From NCBI RefSeq assembly GCF_025766255.1, contig NW_026516730.1, positions 124,001 to 188,000 on the forward strand: a DNA stretch of 64,000 bases, given 5' to 3'. Of this stretch, positions 36,387 to 48,568 are shown piece by piece (within the stretch, counting starts at the first letter, position 1; the number at the start of each line of letters is the position of its first letter). The stretch is from Zychaea mexicana (Eukaryota; Mucoromycota; Mucoromycetes; Mucorales; Lichtheimiaceae). The notes beneath the pieces were generated by a model that had not been told where the DNA came from, searched no databases, and saw only the letters and a list, made by a program, of their open reading frames with translations. The position numbers and the translations under genes were made by a program.

Positions 36387-39151
36387 CTACACATTAGAGC
36401 AGCAGCGGAATCCGGCGAAGACGTAAGGGTAACCAGCTTGATACCAGTTTCTAACAGACCAGCGCTCAGCAATGCGAGGATGAGTTGCCCAGCTACCACC
36501 GAGGACAACATGATGCTTGCCATCAAAAAAGTCGGCCGAAAAACCAGGATACAATTTGGACGGCTTAAATCCAGGATAGCGGTCCAGGGTCGTTGCTGTC
36601 CACTCCCAAACGTCGCCTAGCGTATGCACTTGGTCATTGGACACGTCTGTCGGATGCCACTGCTGGAACCCAATGTTTGGTATCTTCTTGTTGCTGCTGT
36701 TGCTCATACACTCTCTAAAGCGTAGCATTTCTGCTTCTGTCGGCAAACGCATACGACGATGCTCAGCGTACTTGCTACCTTGGTAATAGTTGACCTGAAC
36801 AGGCCAGTTGATCGAATCGTCAAAGGAACACGTGCCGAACGACGTACGCACGCCGATACCACCATCATCCATGCGTACCCACGATACTGGCCAGTCGTCG
36901 CTGCTGATTTCCTTTAGAAATGCAAGATATTCGCCATTAGTCACCGGTCTGCTTTGGATGGAAAACGCGTCAACGTGTGCCTGACGTTTCGGATGTTCGT
37001 TATCCCATCCAAACTCGACAGGCTCGTCTGAAGCATTGAAATCGGCGTCCTCGTCGTCGTCATGGCCTATAGTGACATCTGCTTCAGGTACAGAAATGAG
37101 TGGTGCTGCATCGAGACATCTCGGTTGAGACTTGCGTGCTGAAGCATAAAGCTCTGATTTTGCTGCCATTTTCCAAGGAACTGTGGCCACGCTTGCTGGT
37201 GGAAGGATATTGGGGCTCTGAATAAGCATATACAGGAGCGTTTCGAGGTGCATTGCCTCATGCTCAAAGCACATCCACACCACACGCGCTGCGCGTCTGC
37301 GCTGTTGCCTTTTCGATGCGCTGTAGTCTTCGGCCTCCCATTCGAGCAGCAAGCTTTGGAGGCGATTGCGGACCTTCTGCTGATATAGCAAGATGGATTG
37401 GCTGGACGGCCAATCTTCATCCCGTGTTGGCACCTTCGAATGTGGGTTGCACCGCGTAGGATCTTCCATATCGGGGTCAATACCGCGTTCGAAAATTTTC
37501 AAGAAGTTTGTCGGCTCGGTATAACTTGCTCCGTCCACATTACTTCGCGTAAGCAGCATGTCGAGAAATACCGGAATATGTCCAAGATAGAAAATGAACG
37601 GGTGGCGTAAGGCAATTGGACGTTCAAATAACATAGTTTGTTGATCCATCATGGTGTTGGTGACGGTATCCCAGGATCGCCAGAGCTGCTGCCATTCATG
37701 GAGCGAAGGCACATACTCCGGCCAGTGCGCGCTTCCAACGATATGTGCCAGGCTTGCTGAGCTTCCCTCCTTGTCTGCATGAAAATATTCTGTAGTGTAA
37801 TCAGCCATGCAGGACACGCAGTTGGCATCCTGCTCAGTGCGCTTTGCGGTGCGTGTGGGATAGAGCGTCTCGCGGGCACCCGACCTGTCGCAATCGAACT
37901 TGAACGCTCGACACTCGGCTAAGACTAACACATACGGTGTTTCCTTGTTTGACCAATCTTCGGCTTTGTCCAACTGTGCAGCGCTTAGCATATGGGTAAT
38001 TTCCTCGTCCGAATATTTGTACGAGTATTCGACATGAATGAGCTCATCTTTTTCTACTGGAATGCGCAGCTGATCGCCTGCGCGACGCTGATAGGTCAGC
38101 ACGATATTCTCACGCGCCCTGTAATGTGCGACGTGTCGACCAAGATCCGACTGGTAGCGAGAGTCGTAATCAAACTTGGAACGGTCAAAGAGTGTTTGAC
38201 TCAAAATGACATTGATGTGGTCCAGACCGTTCATGATAAATTCCCTGGTAGTGCCAAGTGAGTCGTCGTAGGCAGTTTTGATTTTGGCTGGATCCTTGCG
38301 CTTGTCCAAGCCAACCAAGAGGAAATCTCCGGGTTGCAGACACATTTGTTGGAGGCGGTGGAGAAACATGGCTGACTCGCGTCTGTTTTGGTTGCCAATA
38401 GAGCTTCCCAACCAAAGGATCATTTTGTGTATAGGAGGATCGGCAGAAGCAAATTGTTGGCTCAACCATGGAATACCTTGATCGTATGTTCCTAGTAGAC
38501 CCATGAGGCGAACATAAGTGAAGTCGCCAAGAGAGCCTAACGACCGTTCCAGCTCATGTTGGTCCAGGTCCAGGGCATAGTAGGTAACTTTGAGCTTTTG
38601 TCGCTCGATAGCTTCGAGAATCAATGACGTTTTGCGGAGTGATCTGGAGTTGGAATAAGAAAAAACAGTTTCATCATCGTGAGCTTATGTGATTTAATGC
38701 AAATTTAAGCGCCATTACGCATAGTGTATCTACAGAATGCATACCCTGCCCCAAGTTCAATAATCACACTGCCATCGTGTAATCGGGCTGCAAGCTGATC
38801 AGCCCGCTCTTTTAATATCCCCATTTCTGCATTCGTGAGATAATAGTCGTCTAAATGTGTAATTTCATCAAATAGTTGCAATCCACGCGTGTCGTACAGA
38901 ACAAAGGTTGGAATGGACTTGCTCCCGGCCGGTTTATCCAGGGATTCTAAAATAGTGTCTACAAGGTCGTCACCGTTGAAAGCATCTAATGAATGGTCAG
39001 TCGATGCTGGAGGCGTGGGGGGCTTCTTGCGAATGTCTTCATCGTTGCTAGGGCCAGGGTACTCTTGGTGCGCGGGTAGTTTTAATGCTTCCGTGGAAAT
39101 AGGAGCACGGATGTCAAGAATCTGGTATGCAGCTGCGGGTGGTGTATTCAT
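36387..39151 (-). CDS. EGT1: Ergothioneine biosynthesis protein Egt1 (methyltransferase-sulfoxide synthase fusion)
   Basis: Two exons (complement): 39151-38745 and 38643-36387; 887 residues, usual for fungal Egt1. The N-terminal EgtD-like half has FVLYDTRGLQLFDEITHLDD (residues about 81-100) and the SAM-binding loop VIIELGAGSLRKTSLILEAI, which the intron splits. It trimethylates histidine to hercynine. The C-terminal EgtB-like half has a DinB-type helix bundle with the iron-binding HX3HXE motif (HEAMHLE, about residues 596-602) and an FGE-sulfatase-like end (LPTEAEMLRFRE, GDVWEWTATTLDRYPGF, VVLGGSWATHPR, FAGFRCC). It joins cysteine to hercynine as a sulfoxide. A separate lyase (Egt2) would complete ergothioneine; none is in this window. 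A 3' end convergent with MIC60 lies 196 bp away. Confidence 0.96.
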
Positions 39152-41003
39152 TTAGAAAAAGAAAAAGAGGTGCAAAAGATAGAAAAATTAAGCGAACGCG
39201 TCGGTTTTGTCAACAACCCAACAAAAAATAAGAAGGTAACTCAAAAGTCAGGGTGCATGCGTCATTGCAACAAGCAGTTCTCACCAGCTTTTTATATATG
39301 TTGTAACGTGATATTAACTATAAAGAGCTGAAGGAATGGTCACTGTTCTTTGTGCAGAGTATAGCCATATCCGAATCACCCAAGTTCATTAGTACTGATG
39401 ATCGACCGGCTTCATATAGAGAATGCACTAAACTGAATGCGGCAACGAATGTTTCCAAATACTAAATGCACAGATGCACGTGTTCTTGCCCACCTTTAGA
39501 GTGGTACTATGGCGCAACAAACAACAGCACTTTAGAGTGTCACATGCGCACGGTGCGCACCGTTACGTTATTGCCCTATGGAACTGTTTGAAAACGGTTA
39601 CGTATTCGGCAATATTGCGCGCAACACTATTGTCTTGACGCATAAGCATTTTAAAAATGTAAACAGTTAAACTACTCTTCACTTCTTTCAAAAAGCAACT
39701 CTTTTTGCATAATTTAAGCTTTAACAATGAACTAGAAGATTTCATTTAGAACCACCGTGATTGAGGAACAGCGTCATCCAGTAGCTAGCATGTATAACAA
39801 TAAGGTGGTACTATGTACATATGTAGTATATATCACTTCGACCCGAAAACAATACATTAGTTTGTTTATCAAACAGATTCGATTTTTTCTCTTCACTGAC
39901 ACACTCTCTAGAAAAAAATGATAAAAAAGCTGTCTACTGTTTTAACATATGTGTAGTGGTCACGTTTATGTTAATTCTACTATTTCATGTCATGCCAGGT
40001 TTTCTGCCCCTCCCAACATCAATCATTCATAACTTAAAAGCCCCCAAGCAAAAAGAAATTCATAAATCAAATTAGTGTACTAAAAGTCAGTCATATACAT
40101 AAGCAAACACAAATGTATTGGCGTGAGAGCGTGATGGTTGGATAGAAAATAGCCGTGTGGCACAAGATGTACACAGAGTACTGTTGCATATGTAATCGGA
40201 TGATTATTATTGGCTCACTTTACTGATGATAGCAGATGAAGATAATGATAGCAATGCATTACTTTATTTTATAGTACGGCAGAAGCATAACCATTTATAG
40301 TCGGAAAATTATCATCGATCATATGATGCCCCCTTCAAGTACGGCCGTATGCACGTACAACAGTGCAGAAAATTGGATAAATGATTGATTGACAGAGTAC
40401 TGCAAGAACACAGGTACCCGCTCCAATGCGAGCCTTGGCGTGATTACTGACAAGCAACTTTCGAGGTCTTTGTGCCTTACAAGTACGCACAACTTTACCT
40501 CGTCTAAATGTATCAGCTCTTTACGTAGACGCAAGCAATTTCAATGTATGTTGCTAGAGTCTCTTATACCTAAGAAATACATTGTATGCCTGATATGTAC
40601 AATGACTTAACGTATCATATCAGCTGCTGTGCCCAACATACTACTTTTATTTGTTCGACCTTAATATTTGCATTAGATGTTATACAAGCCACAAGAAGTT
40701 TCAATGTTCAATTCTAGGGACCAGTGCGTTGAAGAAGACATATCCATATAATTTTTACGCTACCACCATTCCAGTTTTTGCACTTTTTCAAAAGGCTGCT
40801 ACTCCTTTTATATTGATGTAAATTCTACTATGTTGATAGATACATCAATTAATATACATACATAAACCGTTTAAGCTTGGATATGTGATATATATAAATT
40901 ATAGCTTTGGTTGTAGGGTTTTTATCTATGTTATAACTATGTAAACAACGATAATAATACTTTTGTACAAAAAAAAAAGACCCGCCAGCAGACAGGAAAC
41001 TGG
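39152..41003. other. Intergenic region between EGT1 and the siderophore transporter
   Basis: About 1.85 kb, AT-rich. It holds the EGT1 promoter at the left. Short overlapping ORFs at 40319-40610 on both strands show no recognisable domain. Confidence 0.5.
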
Positions 41004-43615
41004 TTAAATCTTTTCAGAAGTCACTACGGCACGCTGTTCATTGGGCACCTCAGTATGTGAACCCGTCTTGTAAATGTCTTGTCGGATATCACCCTTGTTG
41101 GTTTCATTTTGACATCTTTCATCCACTGTGTCCTGGTATTTGACATCATCAATATTGTTCTCGCCTATATACGCGCTTAGATATGAGTAATCATAGACGT
41201 GTACGCATAAATCTCGACAGCTATAAAAATACAAACCATCGGCAGTATCCTGGTTTCTGTGGAAATGGCGATCAATGGCTTCATCCAAACCGAAGCTTTT
41301 CATAGGCAGAGTAAACGCAAACGCAAAGATGGTCAGACAGACAGCGACGATGGAAAGAATTTTTTGTGCGTTTCCATACGCAACAACAGCACCAGTGTAC
41401 TGATCCTCAGGCATCTCGAAGACGTACAAGTAGCTACCAGCTGCTTTCTGAAGATCGAATTCACCAGGGACGTGCTTTGAAAGCTCGTCAGGAAGAATAT
41501 TATTCCAGACAGCACCCGAAATTGTAGAACCAACAGCTCCGCCGATTGTGCCCAACGCTACATGTAGTTAAATAGTGTTGGTTATTGGATATTATGTCAA
41601 AGTGTATATTGCGAATCATATAACAATAAAATAAAGAAGTGAAAACATGAAATAGATACCTTGGAAAAGAGCGGTGACCATAGCAAGATCTAACATAAAG
41701 TACCGTTACAAGTGCAAATATGTAAGTCCGAGTATTCACACGTAATATAAAGCACATACTTCTTTGCAGGTTTTTAGAACTAACCGTTATGAGGCACAGC
41801 AGATTGTAAAGCGACTATAATTGGAATATCGATTGCACCTGCACCTATACCTGGCGGTAGTAAAAATTAGCAAACTGAGAGAATTATTGTAGAATAATGG
41901 CAATATATAATAACGTTATGCTTTCTGCGTACCCGAAATAACTTGAGTCATCACCATGAAGCCATCAGGCTGGTCAGGCTGTCTTGCTGGAATCATCAAC
42001 CCTACACCGAGAATAAACAAGGCCATACCACCCCATACAAACGGACGCCAGACCTTTTTTAATTTATTATTAGTATTTTGCGTATCAGTTGATTATTGGC
42101 ATTTACGCTAGTAACTTGTGTATGTATATACCTTGGTTTTCATCATTAAGAAACCAACAATAGGCTGGGTAATGGTATAGGCTACACGATAGCCATTCCG
42201 AATATAGGTCGCACGAGTAATACTGGCTCTACGTGTTACTTGGATAAACGAGAAAAAGTATGTCCAGTTGAGCGATGAAACGAGCGTGATAATGGCAGCA
42301 GCAATTGCACCATACAGAGGAGTTCGATTTGGCCAACGGTTACTTGGGATCAAAGGTTGAGAGGCGAACTTTAATTCCCAAACCGCAAACAGAATCCATG
42401 CGCCAACACCACCGCACAATGTGCCCAAAGTCTTTGCTTGTAAAATTGTAGAAGAATTAAGATGATGGTTTCAGAAATACTTTTTTTTTTCATTTCTTAC
42501 ATACCAGTAGCCCATCCACCCCAAACTGATTTGGAGAGATTGAAAGGTAATAGTGTCATAGCAAGTGCACCAACAAGGAGAGTACAACCAACAATATCGA
42601 TAAGCACCAAGCATTTCTTTACAAATTCAAAAATGCTGGGACGTTGACCTTCGTGTTCCCGTCGTTCTTGCTTGTATTCCAACCACATGGAATGCTTGCG
42701 CATTCTCATTTGCAGTTTCCATGCAATTACCATAAATGGTATTTCACAGACAAGTAGGACAAAAGGAAGATGACCATATGCCCAGCGCCAGTTGTTTTGC
42801 TTTTTGACCAATTCCTCGACCACAAGCGGTGGCACGAAGAAATTGATTAATAATGGGACTTGGTAAAGACCGTGAAATAAACCTCGATTGAGCTTGCTAG
42901 TCATGTCTACGTGAATAATTATGTACGGCATTTGCAAATGTATGTATGTATATAAGATTTATGTGATATTTCGCTAACTGCGCTTTTTACTATGACAAAC
43001 CTCCAATAAGTGCGAAGCCCATGATACGAAGGCCAACATCACCAATCGAGCTAATAACTCTGCCTCCCTATATACGTAATTGTAGTTTCAATAGACATCT
43101 AGTTAATAATTGACGTGTGTATTCATGTTGTGTATGATGTATGAAACCTCAAGAATAGTTTTACTCTACCACAATCGTATCAAAGTTTTGCGCTAGAGCG
43201 AGAATAACAAACGAAACAATATGGAACACAGCCGAGAACGAGTAAACTTCGGTTCTTCCCAAAAGATCTGACAGTCTTGAAAAGACCGGAAACAGCACCA
43301 CCCGTATAATTGAGGTTGTAACGCTGATGACACTGACGAGATTCATCGAATTAAATACGGAAGCCACCGTTGTTGTTGCGGAATTTGTAGTGTAGCCTTC
43401 CCAACCGCTACCGAAATTCATTAGCAGTAAACTGGACAAGTAAAAAGAAATATATAAGCAAAGCTAAATATACGTGCGGATTTACGGAAGGACCTTGATA
43501 CAAGGTTACTACGTACATACCCGCCAAACATTATAGCGAGATCCCATCGACTACGCAAGAGCTGAATTAGCTCAATCTTCTTAACGCCGGGCAAAGTTCG
43601 ATCTGAGTCGATCAT
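41004..43615 (-). CDS. MFS siderophore-iron transporter (SIT/ARN family)
   Basis: Ten exons (complement): 43615-43521, 43431-43170, 43067-43001, 42906-42505, 42436-42132, 42053-41933, 41850-41785, 41689-41660, 41557-41237, 41164-41004; 609 residues. The family imports Fe(III)-siderophores with protons at the plasma membrane. It begins with a short N-tail and helix 1 (IMFGGLLLMNFGSGWEGYTT). Other marks are FPVFSRLSDLLGRTEVYSFS (MFS loop 2-3), NWRWAYGHLPFVLLVCEIPF, LNWTYFFSFIQVT, TITQPIVGFLMMKTK, and the end block TISGAVWNNILPDELSKHVP with YGNAQKILSIVAVCLTIFAF. A 30-nt exon encodes DLAMVTALFQ. The last intron (41236-41165) is 72 nt with no stop, so its retention would add 24 residues to the C-tail. 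SIT carriers have 14 helices. Siderophore specificity unknown. Confidence 0.9.
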
Positions 43616-45222
43616 GTTCGGCTAATAGAATGATATGAAGAACAGAGGGGAGTAAAGAGCTCGATGCAGCTGGTTGCGGTAGTATGTAGCTCAAGTATTT
43701 ATACGTAACCATTGCTATGTAGTATGATACTTATTAGCAATGGAAAGGAGATTGAAAATATAAAAGACTTTTTCGATCTGATAACAACAAAGCATAGTAA
43801 TCCGAATGTGTGGACTTAAAACGGATTCATGTGCTACAGATCATCTGCTCTTAAATCCTGTTTGTAACACTTGAAAGAAAACACCAAACACGCAGGGATC
43901 GTTCTACCGCTTTTGGAAACCATCGTGATCTATCGTGAATCAAGTCGACTGTAGTCTAAACATCAGAGTACTTGTGTACACCTATTTGTGCATTATATAC
44001 TTCTCAGGTGTATAAGGAGGCTAAGAGAAAAATTTGATGCCGACTGTTCGTCTAATGAGAGTTTCTAGTGTGTTTCATGTTTAAGTGAATAAAATTTCGA
44101 TGGAAAGTACAAAGTCGCGGAAAAATGTCAATTTCATTTTCAACTCATACCGACGTTCAGGTACAACAATACTAAACACGTAAAAGACGGATAGAAGCAT
44201 GCAGCACCATAAAAACGTCATATGATTACTTGCGCAATCGATCAATTACTCTCATTGTACCTCTTGTGTATTTTGCTTCCTCGATAAACTGGTCGAGATT
44301 GAAGTTCAATAAGATGAAAGATCTTTTTCTCAATGAAGGCGGCTTTGAAGAACGTAATTGTCATTTGCAGAGTTTCATAATCTTGAGAAAAGGTGTGAAA
44401 AATTAGATTTAATAGAATAGATTGATATCAAACACTTAAGACGTCTGTGTTTCTTCTCGATCTTCGGGTAAATTTGTGGATGCTCATTTTTACTTCGTTT
44501 GTTCCCGGTACTGTGGTCGGGCAATAATTCCCTCTTTGGTCAGTCAGATAACGTTAGTTAGCTCATCCTGTTGACTACTTTCATTTTTCCTCACCAAATC
44601 CGGGGGGTTATTTGCGCGACGCGATGTAGGTACAGTTGCTGCTCCACCCATTACCTTCTTTTCTCGTGTTAAATTTGTCTCATATAAATTGCTACAAGGA
44701 TTGATTAAGTGGTGAAACTTTTTATATGCAAGTTACTTACGTTGATGGACATTTAAATCTATACAAGTCATCATCGAATGACATTGTACTGTGGTGAAAA
44801 TGGCGTTGGGTGTACTGTACATAGTTACACGAGCCCGGAAGAATGGCGTTACATGTCAAAATGTCGATTTTCGGGATCAAAATCTTAATTTCGGCGACGA
44901 TCCCGGTGAGCGGCAATTTTGGTGGATCTCCCAAAAACGGTGATGGTGTGTATGCACTGTAATAGCAATTATGAAGGGCAAAATGGAAAAAAGTCCAGAA
45001 CGTTTGAGAATACGTTTTTAATTTTGATCTATGAAATAGATAATAGAACTACTTTGAATGAGTGGAAAGCGAATTCGTTAAGAAGAAGGGATTGGAGACA
45101 AATGAACAAAGATAGAATGATTAACGACTTGGCAAGGGGAGATGCGGGAGAATGCATATGTACATCACGATGAATGATAGATGGAGTGCAATGTTCGAGG
45201 GTGAGGAATCCAAGGGTAAACT
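43616..45222. other. Intergenic region between the siderophore transporter and the deubiquitinase
   Basis: About 1.6 kb containing the transporter promoter and the 3' flank of the deubiquitinase gene. Short ORFs on both strands at 44737-45173 are unrecognised. Confidence 0.5.
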
Positions 45223-46957
45223 TTACCGACCGTCCGAAACAGTCCATGGAACAAGCCTCCTCTGGTATTTGGTGCCAATAGTCGTTTTATTCGGGTTCTC
45301 CTGCTCATCCTGCTTGGCTACTAGGTCATTACCAGCAGATCGAACAGTCCAAGCACTTGGATCACTGATTGCGGCACTGAAGGTGGGCGGAGACAAATTT
45401 CCGCGAAGCGATCTGAAAGGCAGATCCGTTGACCGTACATACCAAGATTGATGACGGTCACATACCATATCATCGTCATCGTCCTTGTTGCTGCTTGCCG
45501 TTTTCTTGGTATGTTTAATGGGTGATGAGTCGGACGATGAATCCCTTGAATCGTCGCTGTCTTTTCGCTTTCCTAGGACGCTGCCCTCCAGCGTTTGGGT
45601 TGGTTCTTCCACATCCTTCTTCTTCGGCAACACCTGTTCAAGTTTTTCTGCTGAACTGGCTTGCTTCGTGCTGTCTTGGACATTTTTTGAGTTGTTCGGT
45701 GATGGAGATGAAGAGACCGATTCTCGCGCATAGAAAAGCATATACGCCTGCTGGGAAAGAACTTCCTTCAACGAAGCTTTTTCGACCTGCATACAGAGTA
45801 CATGGTAAGGACATCTCACGCTTCATATAAAGTATGAAATGAAAACAAAGTGAGCTTACCATTTCATCATCCATCTGGTACCACTGTCCATCCGAATTCT
45901 TTACATAAGCGTAGTAATGTCCAGAGTTGCAACTGCCACCCAAATGCACTAATACACCATACAATCGATATTTCGATTTGCCTTGGATCTTTTTCCTCTC
46001 CTCAGCACTGACGTACGGTGCCATGTCAAGCACTTCCGGATATTGTATCCGATCCGAAACTTTTCGCATATATCCACGTTGCAAATCAAAAGTGAACCGC
46101 TTCAAATGAACGGCCAGCATCATTGGTAGATCGCGTATAGTCACTTGCTTGCCAGCATTGACTTTCTGGTTGCAACTGATATATGCATAGGCGAGAAGGG
46201 AAAAGAGAAACACTGATTTAATAAAGTCATTCAATACCAGAAACATCAACATCTCACACAAGAACGAACCTTTCACAATTGTATTTGCTATCTGGATCCC
46301 GGCCACCAATCAGATCCGCCTTTACGAAATTGCTTAATGCCTTATCCAAAGACGATGCGCGATGGATGTCGACACTTAGATCAAGAAATGCTTCGTATGT
46401 ATTGGATTTTGCTTGACAGCTGTGACAGCGGACTTGGGATTGGACACGACCTCCAAAGATGCCATGTAGCATAGTTGATTCCTCCACCTTGGGACTCACT
46501 TTGCTGGTAATATATTAATCGTCAATCCTCAAACATTAGCTTATGCTCTACCAGGGCAACCCTTTTATACACCCCTCACTTACCCTAATCCATTCAGTAA
46601 CGATTTTTGGAATGCAGTAAACAAAAACATTAAAAATTCGTGCGAATCTTCCTGTCGACGCAGTCTGAGTGTTCGAGAGAGAGCTACACCATGATGTTGA
46701 GTAAACTACTTTACCCGCTCCTATCCTTATCCGGTACAGAAGAAACATATACCTTGAAGGTTGGCAGTAAAGTACTTTGGTAATATTGCTGCCCCACGCA
46801 CGCCGCCTTTAGCCTCTTTGAAAACTCGGTAGACGTGGGTTTCCATGGCACAAAGAGCACAATAGCCTGCCATCTTGCCTTTATAAGGGACATAACAATA
46901 CCATTTCGATCTATCAATATCGCTGCTTTGATGTGTGTATGCTATATCACTTTCACA

Positions 46958-46992
<35 letters not shown>

Positions 46993-47465
46993 GGAAACCT
47001 TTGTCTCTGCTTACATTGCTTTTTATGGTTGGATGATAGTAGGTGCTGTGCAAGCGGTGGCGTGTACGTCAAACACTGCAAGACCGAATTTAAGAAACAT
47101 GTGTTTTGGCCGTTTATGAGACCAGGACCCACTCGTTGTCCCGATACCCACCGTTGCTGCAGCCGATTCTTATCGAACAACGGTAATTTGACTTGGGAAA
47201 CTTGATTGTTGGGCTGGGATCGGCCGCGATCATTCACTTGGTGCTTCGATTGTGGTGCTTTTCTGTGAATGTAATTATTTTTATTGTTATTGTTGTTGTT
47301 GTTGTTGTTGTTATAGTTGTTGCGACGGTAAGAATCGGAATTCGGTTTATTATGATTGTATGTACTGCTTTGTCGATCGTTCTTTTGTATCCGGTTGCGA
47401 TCGAGGTTTGGTTTGTACTGGCGTTTATGATTATTTTTTGGGTGGAAGTTGAACGGTTTGGTCAT
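45223..47465 (-). CDS. Ubiquitin carboxyl-terminal hydrolase, USP36/42-like
   Basis: Six exons (complement): 47465-47015, 46878-46753, 46683-46584, 46503-46270, 46175-45860, 45786-45223; 596 residues. A basic, Asn-rich N-tail with about ten consecutive Asn leads to the USP fold. The Cys box GLINGQNTCFLNSVLQCLTY has nucleophile Cys123. The QQD-type box is LRLRRQEDSHEFLMFLFTAF. A zinc ribbon uses paired CxxC (CHSC and CESC). The His box GGSCNSGHYYAYVKNSDGQW has His390. A Ser/Asp/Lys-rich C-tail follows. The Cys box and RRQEDSHEFL are typical of the USP36/USP42 group, whose fungal and animal members act in the nucleolus on ribosome biogenesis factors; that role is inference here. The ATG at 47463-47465 is chosen; an upstream in-frame extension passes through a poly-T tract and is unlikely. 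Confidence 0.9.
46954..46993. repeat. Compound (CA)n(GA)n microsatellite in a deubiquitinase intron
   Basis: About eleven CA dinucleotides run directly into about nine GA dinucleotides. The tract lies inside the first intron of the USP36-like gene, near its donor side. Confidence 0.9.
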
Positions 47466-48568
47466 GGCCGGCACTAAGTTATGGTCCCAAAAAAAAAAAA
47501 AGATTTTTTTTTCCTCGGAGACTGGCCTGCGGGTTCTGTAGTGGCAGAATCCAATTACGGTGTAAGAACGAGGTGCGGAGCAAGAGCGCTGATATTGTTG
47601 ATTATAGGCACCACACACGCTTGTTTCTCAAGTGCCGTTGTCATGACTATTATTATTAGCCATGGATTTTTCCAAGGCCTGTAGAGACTGGAGAGATAAC
47701 AGCGCTATCATCGCCTGTAGTTACAGATTGGTGATGATTCATAAGCTTGGCATGAATATATTAGTATTCTGATAAAAAGGCATCCTTGACCGGTGTTCTT
47801 TGTTAAATTTAGTGTACAGCATGTCGACAATTCAGCGCGAGATCTGGCAACCGTGAGTAGATATTCATAGCACGACTTGTAGAAAGTTGCTTTTAGGTCG
47901 ACAATTAGTACAACATATCAGGAGTATATGTATATGGGTATGTGCTTGTCTGACAAGGGTACTCATGATCCACTATGTACTTTCCTGTTGTATGACCTAT
48001 AAGTTAGCAGGCCAAAAAACGATTGTTTCGTTTACGTAACAGCAATGACAAGACTTCCAAGTCAATATAATGGCAAACCTAATACATATTCACTACCTTT
48101 TTCCTAACCAGGCAGTACATAGGTGACACTCCTTGTGGGGTAGAAACAGACACCAATGCACATTTGTAAGCAATCAGTGGACGCCTTCAAAAGTGGCAAC
48201 TATCTTTGCATGTACCTATATGTTAGGATCAGAAGCAGCAGTGCAACGTATTATGTAATCTGCTTAGCATCTTATTACTATGTCTTGCGCTTCAAGATTC
48301 AGGAGATCGATAGTAGTAATAATGGAGCTCTTATAATACATATTTTTTGGGGTAATTTATGTTCTGATGTATGACCAATATGAAGGAGGATGGGGTATCA
48401 TGGTAGTATCATATTATTATCTGGCGCTGTTATTAAGTAAATGCTATGGTGCGCGGTAGTTTGCAAATGCGCATGGAGGGGCAAAAGGATAATGAGAAAG
48501 GTAAAATAATCTATAATCAAAAGTGCGGATATGATGTGTCAAGGTAAAGAAGGAAAGTAAAAGACAGG
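47466..48568. other. Intergenic region upstream of the deubiquitinase gene
   Basis: About 1.1 kb. A poly-A/poly-T tract (47488-47512) sits just upstream of the deubiquitinase ATG. No other gene seen. Confidence 0.5.

Noticed and set aside
40319..40610. Overlapping ORFs on both strands between EGT1 and the siderophore transporter
   Set aside because: About 70 codons each, no recognisable motif, AT-rich context.
45420..45480. Possible extra intron in the C-tail of the deubiquitinase (GTATGT to TTTCAG)
   Set aside because: Splicing it out shifts frame and stops after about 15 residues. The unspliced frame stays open and is kept, though this is not certain.
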